DNA of 64,000 bases from Rhizobium sp. P38BS-XIX (GCF_012641435.1 NZ_JABAIJ010000002.1:372001-436000); one strand, 5' to 3'; numbered from the stretch's first letter, positions 44,835 through 54,553 are shown. Notes: generated from the letters alone by a model not told the origin. Made by a program: numbers and translations.

Positions 44835-45721
44835 ACGCCCTTTCCCGACATGCTAGCCGGACGGGCGAGCAGAACCAAAACCATGACGAGAAAGATGACA
44901 GTTGATGCCGCCGATGGATAAATCACCTTCGTCAGACCCTCGACAAGTCCCAAACCAAACCCAGTAACGACCGAACCCATGATCGAGCCCATGCCGCCGA
45001 TGACAACGACCGCGAACACAACAATGATGACATCGGCACCCATGTTCGGATTAACGGACGTGATCGGCGCTGCAAGCACGCCCGCCAGCGCTGCCAATCC
45101 CACACCGAAACCATAAGTGAGAGTGACCAGGAGAGGGACGTTGATACCGAACGCCTCGGTTAGTGATGCGTCTTCGGTTGCTGCGCGCAGATAGGAGCCG
45201 AGCCGGGTCTTTTCGATGAAGAACCAAGTCAACAGACAGACAATTGCAGAAAATACGATGACAAAGGCGCGATAGTTGGGCAGGAACATGAAGCCGAGAT
45301 TATGCCCACCCGATAAAGCGGGCGGAATGTGATATGGCAGGCCCGAAACGCCGTACTGGTTCCGAAAAAGACCCTGTACGATGAGAGCCATGCCAAAGGT
45401 CAGGAGCATACCGTATAGGGGGTCCTGGCGATAAAGACGAGAGATGAACAGTCGTTCGAGGACGATGCCAATAGCACCGACACTCACCGGGGCCAGAAGC
45501 AGAGCCGCCCAGAAGCCGATACCGAGATAATTAAGAAGCATCCACGCACAGAAAGCTCCCATCATATAAAAGGCACCGTGTGCGAAGTTGACGACGTTGA
45601 GCAACCCAAAGATGATAGCAAGCCCGAGACTCAATATGGCGTAGAACGCACCGTTGATCAGCCCAAGCAAAAGCTGTCCCACCAGCGCCTGTAGCGGTAA
45701 TCCAAACATCGTCACTATCAC
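44831..45721 (-). CDS. livH: Branched-chain amino acid-type ABC permease (LivH)
   Basis: The 296-residue permease has the LivH start (LQALVGQLLLGLINGAFYAI, with IFGLLNVVNFAHGAFYMMGA near residue 37). The docking loop includes ATEDASLTEAFGINV near 185, and the segment MGSIMGSVVTGFGLGLVEGL lies near 245. It overlaps LivF (ATGA) and LivM by 4 nt each, so the four transport genes are translated as a chain. Confidence 0.93.
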   Translation of the reverse strand: MIVTMFGLPLQALVGQLLLGLINGAFYAILSLGLAIIFGLLNVVNFAHGAFYMMGAFCAWMLLNYLGIGFWAALLLAPVSVGAIGIVLERLFISRLYRQDPLYGMLLTFGMALIVQGLFRNQYGVSGLPYHIPPALSGGHNLGFMFLPNYRAFVIVFSAIVCLLTWFFIEKTRLGSYLRAATEDASLTEAFGINVPLLVTLTYGFGVGLAALAGVLAAPITSVNPNMGADVIIVVFAVVVIGGMGSIMGSVVTGFGLGLVEGLTKVIYPSAASTVIFLVMVLVLLARPASMSGKGV

Positions 45722-46452
45722 ACTCCCAGATAGGTCTTTAGTTTCGAATGGTTGGCTCGTAGATCGTCGCGATCGACAACGTCCACAATCTTCCCCTGCT
45801 CAACAACGTGGTGCCGGTCGCCGATCGACGCAGCGAACCCCAGATTCTGTTCGACTAGGACAATCGTGAAGCCCTCCGACTTGAGCACCTCGACGGTACG
45901 CCCGATCTGCTCAATAATGACGGGTGCCAATCCCTCGGTTGGCTCATCGAGCAGCAGCAGTTTGGCGCCCGTGCGCAGAATGCGCGCAATCGCCAGCATT
46001 TGCTGTTCACCGCCAGAGAGTTTCGTCCCAGTGCTCGCCAGCCGCTCTTGCAGATTCGGGAAAAGGTCGAAGATTTTTTCCAGCGGCAGACCACCAGGGC
46101 GCACTATGGGTGGCAGCATCAGGTTCTCATTGACTGTGAGGCTCGAATAGATACCGCGCTCCTCCGGGCAGTAACCGACTCCTAGTCGAGCTATTCGACG
46201 CGGCGGAAACCCAACCGTTTCCTCGCCATAGATAGAAACCACACCTCGGCGTCTTGGTATAAGACCCATGATGGCCCGGAGGGTTGTTGTCTTTCCGGCA
46301 CCATTGCGCCCAAGAAGTGTAATCACTTCGCCGGGCAATATTTCGAAGTCCATACCATGCAGAACATGACTGTCCCCATACCAGGCATTCAGTCTTCGAA
46401 CGGACAGTGGCGCCACCCCCTCAGAAGGGGATTTCATCAATAGACTATCCAT
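45718..46452 (-). CDS. livF: Branched-chain amino acid-type ABC ATPase (LivF)
   Basis: The 244-residue ATPase has Walker A LLGRNGAGKTTTLRAIMG near residue 47, the LivF-type signature LSGGEQQMLAIAR near 147, and Walker B LLLLDEPTEGLAPVI near 170. The initial 15 residues before RRLNAWYG are poorly conserved, so the true start may lie slightly downstream. It overlaps the LivG stop by 8 nt. Confidence 0.93.
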   Translation of the reverse strand: MDSLLMKSPSEGVAPLSVRRLNAWYGDSHVLHGMDFEILPGEVITLLGRNGAGKTTTLRAIMGLIPRRRGVVSIYGEETVGFPPRRIARLGVGYCPEERGIYSSLTVNENLMLPPIVRPGGLPLEKIFDLFPNLQERLASTGTKLSGGEQQMLAIARILRTGAKLLLLDEPTEGLAPVIIEQIGRTVEVLKSEGFTIVLVEQNLGFAASIGDRHHVVEQGKIVDVVDRDDLRANHSKLKTYLGV

Positions 46453-47221
46453 GACCTGTCCCGATATAGGCCTGCATAACCGCAGGATCTTGTGAAATGC
46501 TCTCGTAGTTGCCCTCAGCGATCACTTTGCCGCGCGCCAGCACCGTAATCCGATCGCTGAGGGTAGCGACAACGGGTAGATTATGCTCAACCATCAGAAT
46601 TGTGCGATTGGCAGCAACCTGGCGTATAAGTTCGGCCGTCATTGCGATGTCCTCATGCCCCATGCCGGCCATGGGTTCGTCAAGCAGAAGCATTTCAGGA
46701 TCAAGCGCGAGCGTAGTCGCCAGTTCCAGCGCGCGCCTGCGGCCGTATGGAAGGATGGACGCGCGGTCACTAACAAAAGCGGTAAGGCCCACCGTCTCGA
46801 TAAGATGTCGGGCCTGGTCGTCGTACTGGCGCAACACATTCGCGGACCGCCAGAAATCGAAATTGTCGCCGCGCTTTCGTTGAAGGGCAATACGGACGTT
46901 TTCCAGAACGGTCATTTGTCCGAAGACTGCAGATATTTGGAATGAACGGACCATGCCAGAACGCGCTACGTCAGATGGTTTTGCTGAGGTGATATCGCGG
47001 CCCTTGTATTTAATTGAGCCACTACTCGTCGCAAGAAACCTGGTCAGAAGATTGAAGCAGGTTGTCTTGCCAGCGCCATTAGGGCCGATCAGTGCGTGAA
47101 TGGTGCCTTCAGCAATGTCGAGATCCACGCCGGCGACGGCTACGAAGCCTGCGAACTCTCGCGTCAAGCCACGGCATTGGAGGATGATGCGTTGCGTTGA
47201 TTGATCGCGTGTCGGAGCCAT
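46445..47221 (-). CDS. livG: Branched-chain amino acid-type ABC ATPase (LivG)
   Basis: The start is set at 47221 (MAPTRDQSTQRII), with AAGGAAGG upstream, giving 258 residues; the longer frame runs back toward the binding-protein gene without support. Walker A is LIGPNGAGKTTCFNLLTRF near residue 48, and Walker B MLLLDEPMAGMGHEDI near 170, where the MAGM variant is common in LivG. The C-signature appears as LPYGRRRALELATTLALDPE, also normal for LivG. Intact. Confidence 0.93.
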   Translation of the reverse strand: MAPTRDQSTQRIILQCRGLTREFAGFVAVAGVDLDIAEGTIHALIGPNGAGKTTCFNLLTRFLATSSGSIKYKGRDITSAKPSDVARSGMVRSFQISAVFGQMTVLENVRIALQRKRGDNFDFWRSANVLRQYDDQARHLIETVGLTAFVSDRASILPYGRRRALELATTLALDPEMLLLDEPMAGMGHEDIAMTAELIRQVAANRTILMVEHNLPVVATLSDRITVLARGKVIAEGNYESISQDPAVMQAYIGTGHG

Positions 47222-47295
47222 GCGGCGAACCTTCCTTTTACCCAGGTTCACGTTGGAGACGCATTTGCGCGCTCCATGTGAATTTGGGCTCGGCT

Positions 47296-48510
47296 TCACT
47301 TCACGAGAGGGCAGCCGCCTTCACTCATCGGACGGAAGGCATCTTTCGCCGCAATTTCGCGCACTGGCTTGTAGTAATCCCAAGCCTGCTTACTTTCGCT
47401 GGGCTCCTTCACCTGATAAAGGGTCAGGGGATAGACCACACGTCCGTCGATGCGGACCGTGCCGGTATTGCCGAAATAATCCACAGGAATGTCACGCATC
47501 TTTTCAGCGACGACATCAGCGTCAAGAGTGTCCGCAGCCTTCACGGCCTTAAGATAGTGGACGATTGATGTGTAGACCGAAGCCTGCTCCTTGGTCGGCA
47601 TACGATTCATCTTTTCGAAATAGCGCTTTGACCATGTCCGCGCAGCATCGTTCTGATCCCAATAGAAGCCTTCCGAAAGTAGCAACCCCTTTGTTGCCTC
47701 AAGGCCGAGCGCATGGATATCGGTAAGATACACCAGAAAGGCGACAACACGCTGGCCGCTGGCCGAAATACCGAATTCGTTTGCTTGCTTGATCGAGTTG
47801 ATAAGATCGGTGCCACCGTTGAGCAAGCCAACAACCTGCGCGCCGGAGCTCTGCGCCTGCAGCAGATAAGAACTCATATCGCCGGCGTTGATCGGATGAC
47901 GCACGGAGCCGACGATCTCGCCGCCCGCTGCCTTGATAAAGCCTCCCGCATCGCGCTCCAACGCCTGTCCGAAAGCGTAGTCGGCTGCGATGAAGAACCA
48001 ACTCTTACCTCCGTCGAGAACCACCGCCTGCGAAGTCGCCTTCGAGTATGCATAGGTGTCATCCTGCCAAGCGGTGCTATAAGGAGAGCACGCCTTGCCT
48101 GAGAGATCGGAAGTCGACCCTTGCATCAGTGTGATCCGCTTCGCCTGCCGCCCAATTTCCTGCACCGCCAGCGCGACGGAGGATACAGGAACATCAGCGA
48201 TGACGTCCACGCCGTCCTGATCGAACCAACGACGCGCCAGCGCGGATCCGATATCGGCCTTGTTCTGGTGGTCGCCGGAGATGATTTCCAGCTTAACGCC
48301 TTTAAATGCATCAGCCATGTCCTGCACCGCCAGATTGGCGGCGACGACTGAACCTGGGCCTCCCAAGTCAGCATAGGGGCCGCTCATATCGTTGAGGATG
48401 CCGATACGGATGATATCCTTTTCCATCTTTGCAACGGCGGGTTCTGATATGATCACCGCGAGAAGGCCTGCCGCAGCGGCAAGCCGAAAAGCTGCACTCA
48501 TTCTTGTCAT
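47296..48510 (-). CDS. Branched-chain amino acid-type ABC substrate-binding protein
   Basis: The 404-residue periplasmic protein has a signal peptide (RLAAAAGLLAVIISEPAVA, cleavage near residue 27) and the type I fold of LivJ-like receptors: RIGILNDMSGPYADLGGPGS near residue 35, FFIAADYAFGQALERDAGG near 170 and VVGLLNGGTDLINSIKQANE near 225. Relatives bind amino acids, amides, aromatic acids and other small acids. It is encoded between the hydantoinase genes and the ABC motor genes, so its ligand is probably the substrate of HyuA/HyuB or of the DAO oxidase. Confidence 0.92.
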   Translation of the reverse strand: MTRMSAAFRLAAAAGLLAVIISEPAVAKMEKDIIRIGILNDMSGPYADLGGPGSVVAANLAVQDMADAFKGVKLEIISGDHQNKADIGSALARRWFDQDGVDVIADVPVSSVALAVQEIGRQAKRITLMQGSTSDLSGKACSPYSTAWQDDTYAYSKATSQAVVLDGGKSWFFIAADYAFGQALERDAGGFIKAAGGEIVGSVRHPINAGDMSSYLLQAQSSGAQVVGLLNGGTDLINSIKQANEFGISASGQRVVAFLVYLTDIHALGLEATKGLLLSEGFYWDQNDAARTWSKRYFEKMNRMPTKEQASVYTSIVHYLKAVKAADTLDADVVAEKMRDIPVDYFGNTGTVRIDGRVVYPLTLYQVKEPSESKQAWDYYKPVREIAAKDAFRPMSEGGCPLVK

Positions 48511-48568
48511 GCTTATGTTCCCCTTTTTTACAGCCTGGGATTCTAGCGTCCCAGGCCCAAAGTTGATG

Positions 48569-50236
48569 TCATGAAAGTCCGTAGTTCTCTGCTCCCTCTT
48601 CCGCGGTCAGCAAACCTTGAGCAATTTCCCGTTCAAGCAAAGCCCGGTTTCTCTTCCTGGGATCGCCATAGCCGCCACCACCCGCCGTCTCGATGATTAG
48701 ACGGTCTCCCTTGAGCAGTTCGGTATTTCCCTTGGAAGGAAGCTTGAGGAACTCTCCGTCCCGTTCGACCGTGAAACGTGAGTAGTCGCCACTCTGGCCG
48801 CCAAACAGGCCCCAGGGCGCAACCTTAAAACGGTCTGAATAGGAGTTGAACATGACATCGTCAGCGAGAATCCGGTAGACGCGCCGGGCGCCGAGGCCGC
48901 CGCGACGCTCGCCAGCGCCTGCCGAGCCCCGCCGAAGCGAATATTCCTCAATGCGCATAAACGGATAATCCGTTTCCAACGATTCCACCGGCACATTCGA
49001 ACAATTACCAACATAGCCATCCACCACGTCGGCACCATCGGCACCTGCGGAGGCTCCCCAACCGCCGCCCACGACCTCCATGTAGACACGATAGCCGTCA
49101 GGCGACATGTGACCCATACCAATTGCGTTGGTGGTATCGTGGCCGGAAGCCAGAACCTGGTTCGGCACAACCTCGGACATGGCCAGCATGATGACGTTGT
49201 AAACGCGATGGCAGGCATTGTTGCGGGCCCGCACGGCACGCGGCTCGCTTGGATTGAGGAAGCTTCCATAGGGCACGTGAATTGCGCGGATGGGCCTGTA
49301 GAGGCCATCGTTGACAGGAATGCGCCCGCCGCCGAGCAAAATCCCGATTGCGCCATAGGCCGCCGAAATCGTCGCGGCAAGCGGCGAGTTGATTATCCCC
49401 TTGGTCTGTGCGGCGCTTCCCGTAAAATCGAGTTCAAGGGAGTCGCCATCGACCTTGATCTTGACGGCGACGCGTAGGGGATCCTGGGTGAATCCGTTGT
49501 CATCGACGAAATCCTCAGCTTCGTAGATGCCGTCGGGGATCGCTCTTATGGCTTCTCGCGCCAGACGCTCCGAGTAGTCCTGCAACTCTGACGCGCCGGC
49601 AAGAACCGTTTCTTCGCCGAACCGTTCGAGCATTTCGATAAAGCGCCCTTCGCCGGTGCGGTTGGCGGCGAACTGCGCATAGATGTCGCCCATCACCTCA
49701 TTCGGCGGGCGCACATTGATACGGATGAACTGCTCTAGCAGACCGTCTCCGAGATCCCTGTGAACATTGAAACGGGTCAGCGGGATGCGAAGCCCTTCAG
49801 AATAGACGTCGCTCGCGCCCGCATTCGGGCCGGCGGCACCACCGCCGGTATCGATATGGTGTCCCAAAGACGCGCTGAAGGCGACCAGCTTGTCACGGTA
49901 GAAGACGGGGGTGAACAGAATGATGTCGTTGAGATGCTGCGCACCGCTATAGGGGTCGTTGGTCATCAAGCCCTCATCCGGCTGGATGGTCGACAGATCG
50001 AACTTGTTGGCAAAGGCCTCGAAGACCTTGCCGAAGGAGTTCATGTGGATCGGGCAAAACTGCGCCTGGGCGATGATCCTGCCATCGCGGTCAAGGAATG
50101 ACGTCGAGCAGTCCCGTGCCTCGCGGATGATCGTCGAATAGGCGGAACGCACGAGCTTTTCGCCCATTTCCTGAGCAATTCCGTGCAGCCCGTTGCTGAT
50201 GATGTTGAAGGTTGCGGCGTTGAGTTTCTCGGACAT
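48569..50236 (-). CDS. hyuB: Hydantoinase B/oxoprolinase family subunit
   Basis: The 555-residue protein matches the HyuB family of ATP-dependent amide hydrolases and carboxylases (N-methylhydantoinase, 5-oxoprolinase, caprolactamase, acetone/acetophenone carboxylase). Typical stretches are SAYSTIIREARDCSTSFLDR near residue 30, GLMTNDPYSGAQHLNDIILF near 88, LGHHIDTGGGAAGPNAGASD near 125 and the C-terminal ETAGGGGYGDPRKRNRALLE. It follows hyuA by 3 nt and must act as a complex with it. Which cyclic amide is attacked cannot be read from the sequence. Confidence 0.93.
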   Translation of the reverse strand: MSEKLNAATFNIISNGLHGIAQEMGEKLVRSAYSTIIREARDCSTSFLDRDGRIIAQAQFCPIHMNSFGKVFEAFANKFDLSTIQPDEGLMTNDPYSGAQHLNDIILFTPVFYRDKLVAFSASLGHHIDTGGGAAGPNAGASDVYSEGLRIPLTRFNVHRDLGDGLLEQFIRINVRPPNEVMGDIYAQFAANRTGEGRFIEMLERFGEETVLAGASELQDYSERLAREAIRAIPDGIYEAEDFVDDNGFTQDPLRVAVKIKVDGDSLELDFTGSAAQTKGIINSPLAATISAAYGAIGILLGGGRIPVNDGLYRPIRAIHVPYGSFLNPSEPRAVRARNNACHRVYNVIMLAMSEVVPNQVLASGHDTTNAIGMGHMSPDGYRVYMEVVGGGWGASAGADGADVVDGYVGNCSNVPVESLETDYPFMRIEEYSLRRGSAGAGERRGGLGARRVYRILADDVMFNSYSDRFKVAPWGLFGGQSGDYSRFTVERDGEFLKLPSKGNTELLKGDRLIIETAGGGGYGDPRKRNRALLEREIAQGLLTAEEGAENYGLS

Positions 50237-50239
50237 TGC

Positions 50240-52276
50240 TTATGCCTCGCTTGTCAGGATGAGGGCACCGGTATGGTCGACCGTGGCGGTCCAACCCGGC
50301 GGAACCAGCGTTGTAGCAGTCGGCTCCTCGATAACTGCTGCCCCTGTGATAGTGGTCCCCTGCACAAGATCGGCGCGCCAAAAATACTGGCAGGCCACTG
50401 CCGAACCGGCGAAACTGATTTCCCCGCTGACCGTCGGCTGCGGATCCGTGGTCACGGCGGCAGGGCGGGTGAGCGACGTCATGACGTCGCTGTCCGTGGC
50501 CACCGAGGCCGTCAATCTGAACGTCACAAGTTCGACTTCGCCCATGGATGCCACGGCGCCATAGCGGGTTTCGTGGGTCGCCTTGAAAAGCGCAAGAACG
50601 TAAGCCTTGCCTTCGCGCTGAAGCCGGTCGAGCTCGACATTCGAGAGCAATTCATAACCCTGACCGACAAACCGCATTTCGAGTTCGTGTTCGAAGAGGA
50701 TCTCTTCAGGCTTGCGACCGAATGCTGCAAACTCTGTCTCGGCCTGCTGCCGGATGCGCGCGAAGGCAGCGCTAACGTCGTCTGCGACGCTGTCGGTGAC
50801 GCGCATCAGGTTCGTTTCGCGGTAAATTCGCTTGAGGTCCGCCACGAGGAGCCCGAGCGCCGAGAACAGTCCCGGATAGGGCGGCACTACGACACGGTTA
50901 ACCTTGAGTTCGGTGGCGGCGAGCGCCCCGATCATCGGTCCCATGCCGCCGTAGGCGTAGATCGCATAGCCCTTCGGGTCGTGGCCGCGTTGCACCGACA
51001 CCAGTCGAACGCCCTGGCTGACATGGGCGACGCTTATGTCGATCATCGCCTGAGCCATGGCCGAAGCCGATTCGCCCCTTTCGGCGCCAAGCGTCTGCAG
51101 CGCCGCTGTGGCGCGCTCGGGATAAAGCGTCATACGGCCGCCGAGAAATCGTTCGGGACGAATCCAGCCCAATTCCACCAGGGCGTCAGTCAGCGCGGGA
51201 ACCTCGCCGCCATGGCCGTAGCAGGCCGGCCCCGGGCGGGCGCCCGCCGAACGCGGCCCGACCTGCAACATGCCGCCGGCGTCGATCCAGCCAAGGCTGC
51301 CGCCGCCCGCACCGATGTTGGCGATATCGATGCTCGGAAGACCGACGGGCAAGCCGTCCACTTCTGTCTCGGAGGTAATACCGGGTGCGCCGCCTGCAAT
51401 GAGGCAGATGTCGGCGCTTGTGCCGCCGACGTCGAGCGTGATGACATCCTTGTCACCGACCGCCTCGGCCATCCGCACAGCGCCGATGACGCCAGCTGCG
51501 GGACCGGAGTTGAGCATCTCCACGCCACGCGCATGCGAGCCGGTGCTTGGGAGTACCCCGCCCGAAGACTGCATGACGAAGAGATTGCTGCCGGGCGCTC
51601 CCGATTCGAGGTGTTGCTCGAGCCGTTCGAGATAACGTCCGACAAGCGGGACCAGATAGGCGGCCATTGCAGTGGTCGAAGCGCGTTCGTATTCGCGGAA
51701 TGTCGGCAAAACATCCGAGGAAAGTACGACAGGCAGGTCCGGCATCCGTTTAGCGATAATTTCACGAATGCGCTGCTCGTGTTTTGGGCTGCGATAGGCG
51801 TGGAGCAGGCAGACGGCCAATGCCTCCGGCCTTTCCTTTTCGAGCAAGAGATCCAGCGTCGCGATAAGGGCGTTCTCGTCCAGCGGCGTAATGGTCCGGC
51901 CGAGCGCGTCTACGCGTTCGTTGGCCTCAATGCTTAGATTTAGCGGAACCAGCGGCTCGGGCTTATGACATTCGATGGCGTAGACATTCGAACGCAACTG
52001 CCGCTGCAGAAGCAGAATGTCCTTGAAGCCAGCGGTCGTCAGCAATGCTGTCTTGCAGCCCTTTCTCTCGATGACTGCATTCGTTGCGACGGTCGAACCG
52101 TGAAAGAGCTGCTCCAGTCCCGACAGACTTCCGTCAAGAGCTGTGTTGAGACCGTCTAATACGCCAATCGATGCGTCATGTGGCGTGGAAGGGACCTTAT
52201 GGCTGCGAACGATATCGTCCTCGATCCAGATGAGATCTGTGAACGTGCCTCCGACCTCAATTGCCATTTTCACCAT
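50240..52276 (-). CDS. hyuA: Hydantoinase A/oxoprolinase family subunit
   Basis: The start at 52276 (MVKMAIEVGGTFTDLIWI), after GGAGGATTG, gives 678 residues, normal for HyuA; the longer frame has 87 unconserved residues in front. The N-terminus carries the actin-like ATP motif VGGTFTDL. Other family landmarks are FHGSTVATNAVIERKG near residue 55, LDVGGTSADICLIAGG near 285 and GGGSLGWIDAGGMLQVGPRS near 328. It phosphorylates the amide or carbonyl oxygen to drive hydrolysis or carboxylation. It heads a ten-gene leftward operon and faces a divergent LysR gene. Confidence 0.94.
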   Translation of the reverse strand: MVKMAIEVGGTFTDLIWIEDDIVRSHKVPSTPHDASIGVLDGLNTALDGSLSGLEQLFHGSTVATNAVIERKGCKTALLTTAGFKDILLLQRQLRSNVYAIECHKPEPLVPLNLSIEANERVDALGRTITPLDENALIATLDLLLEKERPEALAVCLLHAYRSPKHEQRIREIIAKRMPDLPVVLSSDVLPTFREYERASTTAMAAYLVPLVGRYLERLEQHLESGAPGSNLFVMQSSGGVLPSTGSHARGVEMLNSGPAAGVIGAVRMAEAVGDKDVITLDVGGTSADICLIAGGAPGITSETEVDGLPVGLPSIDIANIGAGGGSLGWIDAGGMLQVGPRSAGARPGPACYGHGGEVPALTDALVELGWIRPERFLGGRMTLYPERATAALQTLGAERGESASAMAQAMIDISVAHVSQGVRLVSVQRGHDPKGYAIYAYGGMGPMIGALAATELKVNRVVVPPYPGLFSALGLLVADLKRIYRETNLMRVTDSVADDVSAAFARIRQQAETEFAAFGRKPEEILFEHELEMRFVGQGYELLSNVELDRLQREGKAYVLALFKATHETRYGAVASMGEVELVTFRLTASVATDSDVMTSLTRPAAVTTDPQPTVSGEISFAGSAVACQYFWRADLVQGTTITGAAVIEEPTATTLVPPGWTATVDHTGALILTSEA

Positions 52277-52509
52277 AGTATCAATCCTCCGCGCCACGCA
52301 GGCGGTAAAATGACGATCTTCGGGCAGAGCGCTGCTGCTCGTCCCACCGGGATATCGCGGCTGAAAATCACACTCAGGTTGGGAATTTTGCGGCTGATAG
52401 GCTGAGCAAGCGCCCTGCTCCACAATCCGCACGTATTCCATTCCCGCGCTTGGGCGTGAAGGCGACCGTGTTCTAACAAGAAGATTAGCCGCGAAGTAAT
52501 TTGACGCAA

Positions 52510-52546
52510 GCGAATAAAATTGCTCTTTTTCGTGCAAATAATTCGC
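52510..52546. promoter_or_regulatory. Inverted repeat upstream of LysR, candidate operator
   Basis: GCGAAT (52510-52515) and ATTCGC (52541-52546) form an inverted repeat, with ATTGC and GCAAAT elements just inside it extending the symmetry. It lies 14 nt before the LysR start and in the 284-nt divergent gap shared with hyuA, the expected place for an operator. Confidence 0.4.
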
Positions 52547-52560
52547 ATTCAGGAGGCCAA

Positions 52561-53421
52561 ATGTTGAACTTAACTGGTCTGAAGACCTTTCACGAGCTGG
52601 CCCGGAGAGGCGGAGTCGCAGGGGCTGCCGCCCATCTCAATGTGACCGATGGCGCAATCCGGTATCAAATTAGACAGCTAGAACAGGAATTGGGTGAAAA
52701 GCTTGTTATCCGTAGCAAGCGGACGCTCACTCTGACATCTGCCGGGTCGTCTTTGTATAATAGACTGAGCCAAGTCTTCCATGAGATGGAACGAGCCTGT
52801 CAATCGTTGTCGTCGGATTCCGGAATGGACGGCGAACTGCGAATAGCGTGCGCTCCAGCCCTAGCTGGTTCACGCCTCTCGACGGTGATAAAGTCTTTCT
52901 GTCAACAATACCCACTTATGACAGTGCGAATTTTTCCGATCGGCATGGCCGATGACAGCATGGATGTAATAGTTTCCTATGGTGAGCGCCCAGTACCCGG
53001 TGCGCGAGTGGCTATTCTCCGGGATGAAATGTATTTTCCGGTATGCCGCCCGGAATTGCGGTACGAGTGGGATATTAGCACTCCGATGGATCTGGGGCGT
53101 TGTATCGCGTTGCATGCCGATCAGGGCGCGGACTGGATGCGCCTGCTTAGCATGGCTTCTGCACAGACAGTGCAATTCGCACAACAGGTCTACTTTCCGA
53201 ACGCCGCCGCATCCCTGCAAGCCGCAAGAGACGGATGTGGCGTTGCAGTGGGAACATCAATACTTTGCGCAGACGATCTCCGCCGCGGCACGTTAGTGAA
53301 GTTGCTCAACATTGAGGTGGTCGCACCGAACCCATATTTTGTAATACAGCCCGGGGTTCCCCATAAAGAGAGCGCGGAGCGCTTCGTCGAAACCCTTAGG
53401 GGGCACCTTGAGCGAGTTTAG
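52561..53421 (+). CDS. LysR-family transcriptional regulator (GcvA-like)
   Basis: The start at 52561 (MLNLTGLKTFHELARRGG) follows AGGAGG and gives 286 residues. The helix-turn-helix reads GVAGAAAHLNVTDGAIRYQI, a sequence style close to GcvA/AmpR-type LysR proteins, and is followed by an effector domain. It is divergent from the hydantoinase operon, which it most likely controls. AT content is higher than in the catabolic genes. Confidence 0.92.
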   Translation: MLNLTGLKTFHELARRGGVAGAAAHLNVTDGAIRYQIRQLEQELGEKLVIRSKRTLTLTSAGSSLYNRLSQVFHEMERACQSLSSDSGMDGELRIACAPALAGSRLSTVIKSFCQQYPLMTVRIFPIGMADDSMDVIVSYGERPVPGARVAILRDEMYFPVCRPELRYEWDISTPMDLGRCIALHADQGADWMRLLSMASAQTVQFAQQVYFPNAAASLQAARDGCGVAVGTSILCADDLRRGTLVKLLNIEVVAPNPYFVIQPGVPHKESAERFVETLRGHLERV

Positions 53422-53845
53422 CGATCGATATGTCCAATCCATTCGCTCAGGCGCATAGCTTAACCTTGATGAAGGTTCGGCAATAGGAGGGTGCATGCGG
53501 GATTGGTGTAGCGGGACCCCATCCGCGGATCTCGCGGATGGACGTCGTGCGCGCGCAAAATTCCTAATCGTGTGGTCGGAAGGCGATGATTTCAAGAGTC
53601 TGACTTGCGTCGCTTATCCTTTGGTTTGAAGTGTTCATCAAAACTCCACATGTTAGGGCGCGCTATTGTCTGGGTCTTTCTCGTCTCGATCGGGGTATTG
53701 GGCCTTCGGTCACATCGACTATTATTCCGTCAAGCAGAAGACCATATTCATCTCAGCATGATTCTGACTGGTTGGGGTCGGTTCCGGCTGGGGGCGAAAT
53801 GACATCCTAAGCTTCGGTCAGCGTTGGCCCCAATATGACGCTAGA
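53422..53845. other. Gap without recognisable genes
   Basis: The 424 nt between the LysR and TetR genes (convergent) contain a few short frames, one with a hydrophobic stretch near 53660, but none with a ribosome-binding site and family resemblance. I see no gene here. Confidence 0.3.
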
Positions 53846-54436
53846 TCAATAGACGGAACGTATCGCTTCCAACGCTACAAGCTTGGCTATCTTCTCGGAT
53901 AGGACCGGGTCCGATACGGCCCGAGCAAGCGTGAGGCCGCCGGTAAGCTGGGTGAGCAATAGGATTGCCTGATCTTCTCGCGGGGTTCCCGCCGAACGCG
54001 ACAAAGGGCCTTCTGGCAGACCGGCAGCGATTTCCGCGATAAGATGCTCCAGTTCTTCTGTGTAGACACGTCTGGTTTCGTTATCGGTGCGCATTACATC
54101 TGCGGACAGGCTCGGCAGCGCACAGCTTTCGCTGAGATCGCATGTTCGCTTATAGCCCAGATAGTAGCCTACGAACGTCTCTAGCCAGCCCTGCGGTTGT
54201 TCGGTCCTAAGCGTCGCGATCCCCTGCCGCAATTCTTCCAGTCCTGCAACGACGGCGGTACGGAATGCTTCGCTCTTGGATCTAAAGTGCCCATAGAATG
54301 CGCCGTTTGTTACGCCCGCTGCCTTTGTTAGCGCGTCAATGCCTGCGCCGCCGTAGCCTTCCTTGCGGAACACCTGTCCGGCTGCTGAGATGACCTTCGA
54401 CCGTGTCTGGTTCTTATGCTCGACGCTGTAGCGCAT
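53846..54436 (-). CDS. TetR-family transcriptional repressor
   Basis: The start at 54436 (MRYSVEHKNQTRSKVISAAG) gives 196 residues. The TetR helix-turn-helix spans about 12-55 (AGIDALTKAAGVTNGAFYGH), and the helical ligand domain follows. The subgroup with FYGHFRSKSEAFRTAVVAGL resembles regulators of small redox or tautomerase genes. It is divergent from the tautomerase-like gene, with an inverted repeat between them, so local repression is likely. Confidence 0.92.
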   Translation of the reverse strand: MRYSVEHKNQTRSKVISAAGQVFRKEGYGGAGIDALTKAAGVTNGAFYGHFRSKSEAFRTAVVAGLEELRQGIATLRTEQPQGWLETFVGYYLGYKRTCDLSESCALPSLSADVMRTDNETRRVYTEELEHLIAEIAAGLPEGPLSRSAGTPREDQAILLLTQLTGGLTLARAVSDPVLSEKIAKLVALEAIRSVY

Positions 54437-54458
54437 ATGGATTCCTTTAAGAGAGGTC

Positions 54459-54506
54459 ACTCTTTATCATTGCATAGAGAGCGATCAGTGTGTATCGATA
54501 GAGAGT
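54459..54506. promoter_or_regulatory. Candidate TetR operator
   Basis: ACTCTTTATC (54459-54468) and GATAGAGAGT (54497-54506) form an inverted repeat with 9 of 10 matches in the 117-nt divergent region between the TetR and tautomerase genes. Position and symmetry suit a TetR dimer pair. Confidence 0.45.
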
Positions 54507-54553
54507 ACCCAGTATATATCACGTCTGGACACACGTTAAACAAGGAGAGAACC

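Noticed and set aside
50183..51937. Long plus-strand open frame of 584 codons opposite hyuA
   Set aside because: It is the antisense shadow of hyuA in GC-rich DNA. The minus-strand product has full family motifs, while the plus-strand translation has no recognisable domain and no ribosome-binding site.
53605..53802. Small plus-strand frame with a hydrophobic segment
   Set aside because: No Shine-Dalgarno and no neighbour relationship; a hydrophobic run of this size arises readily by chance.
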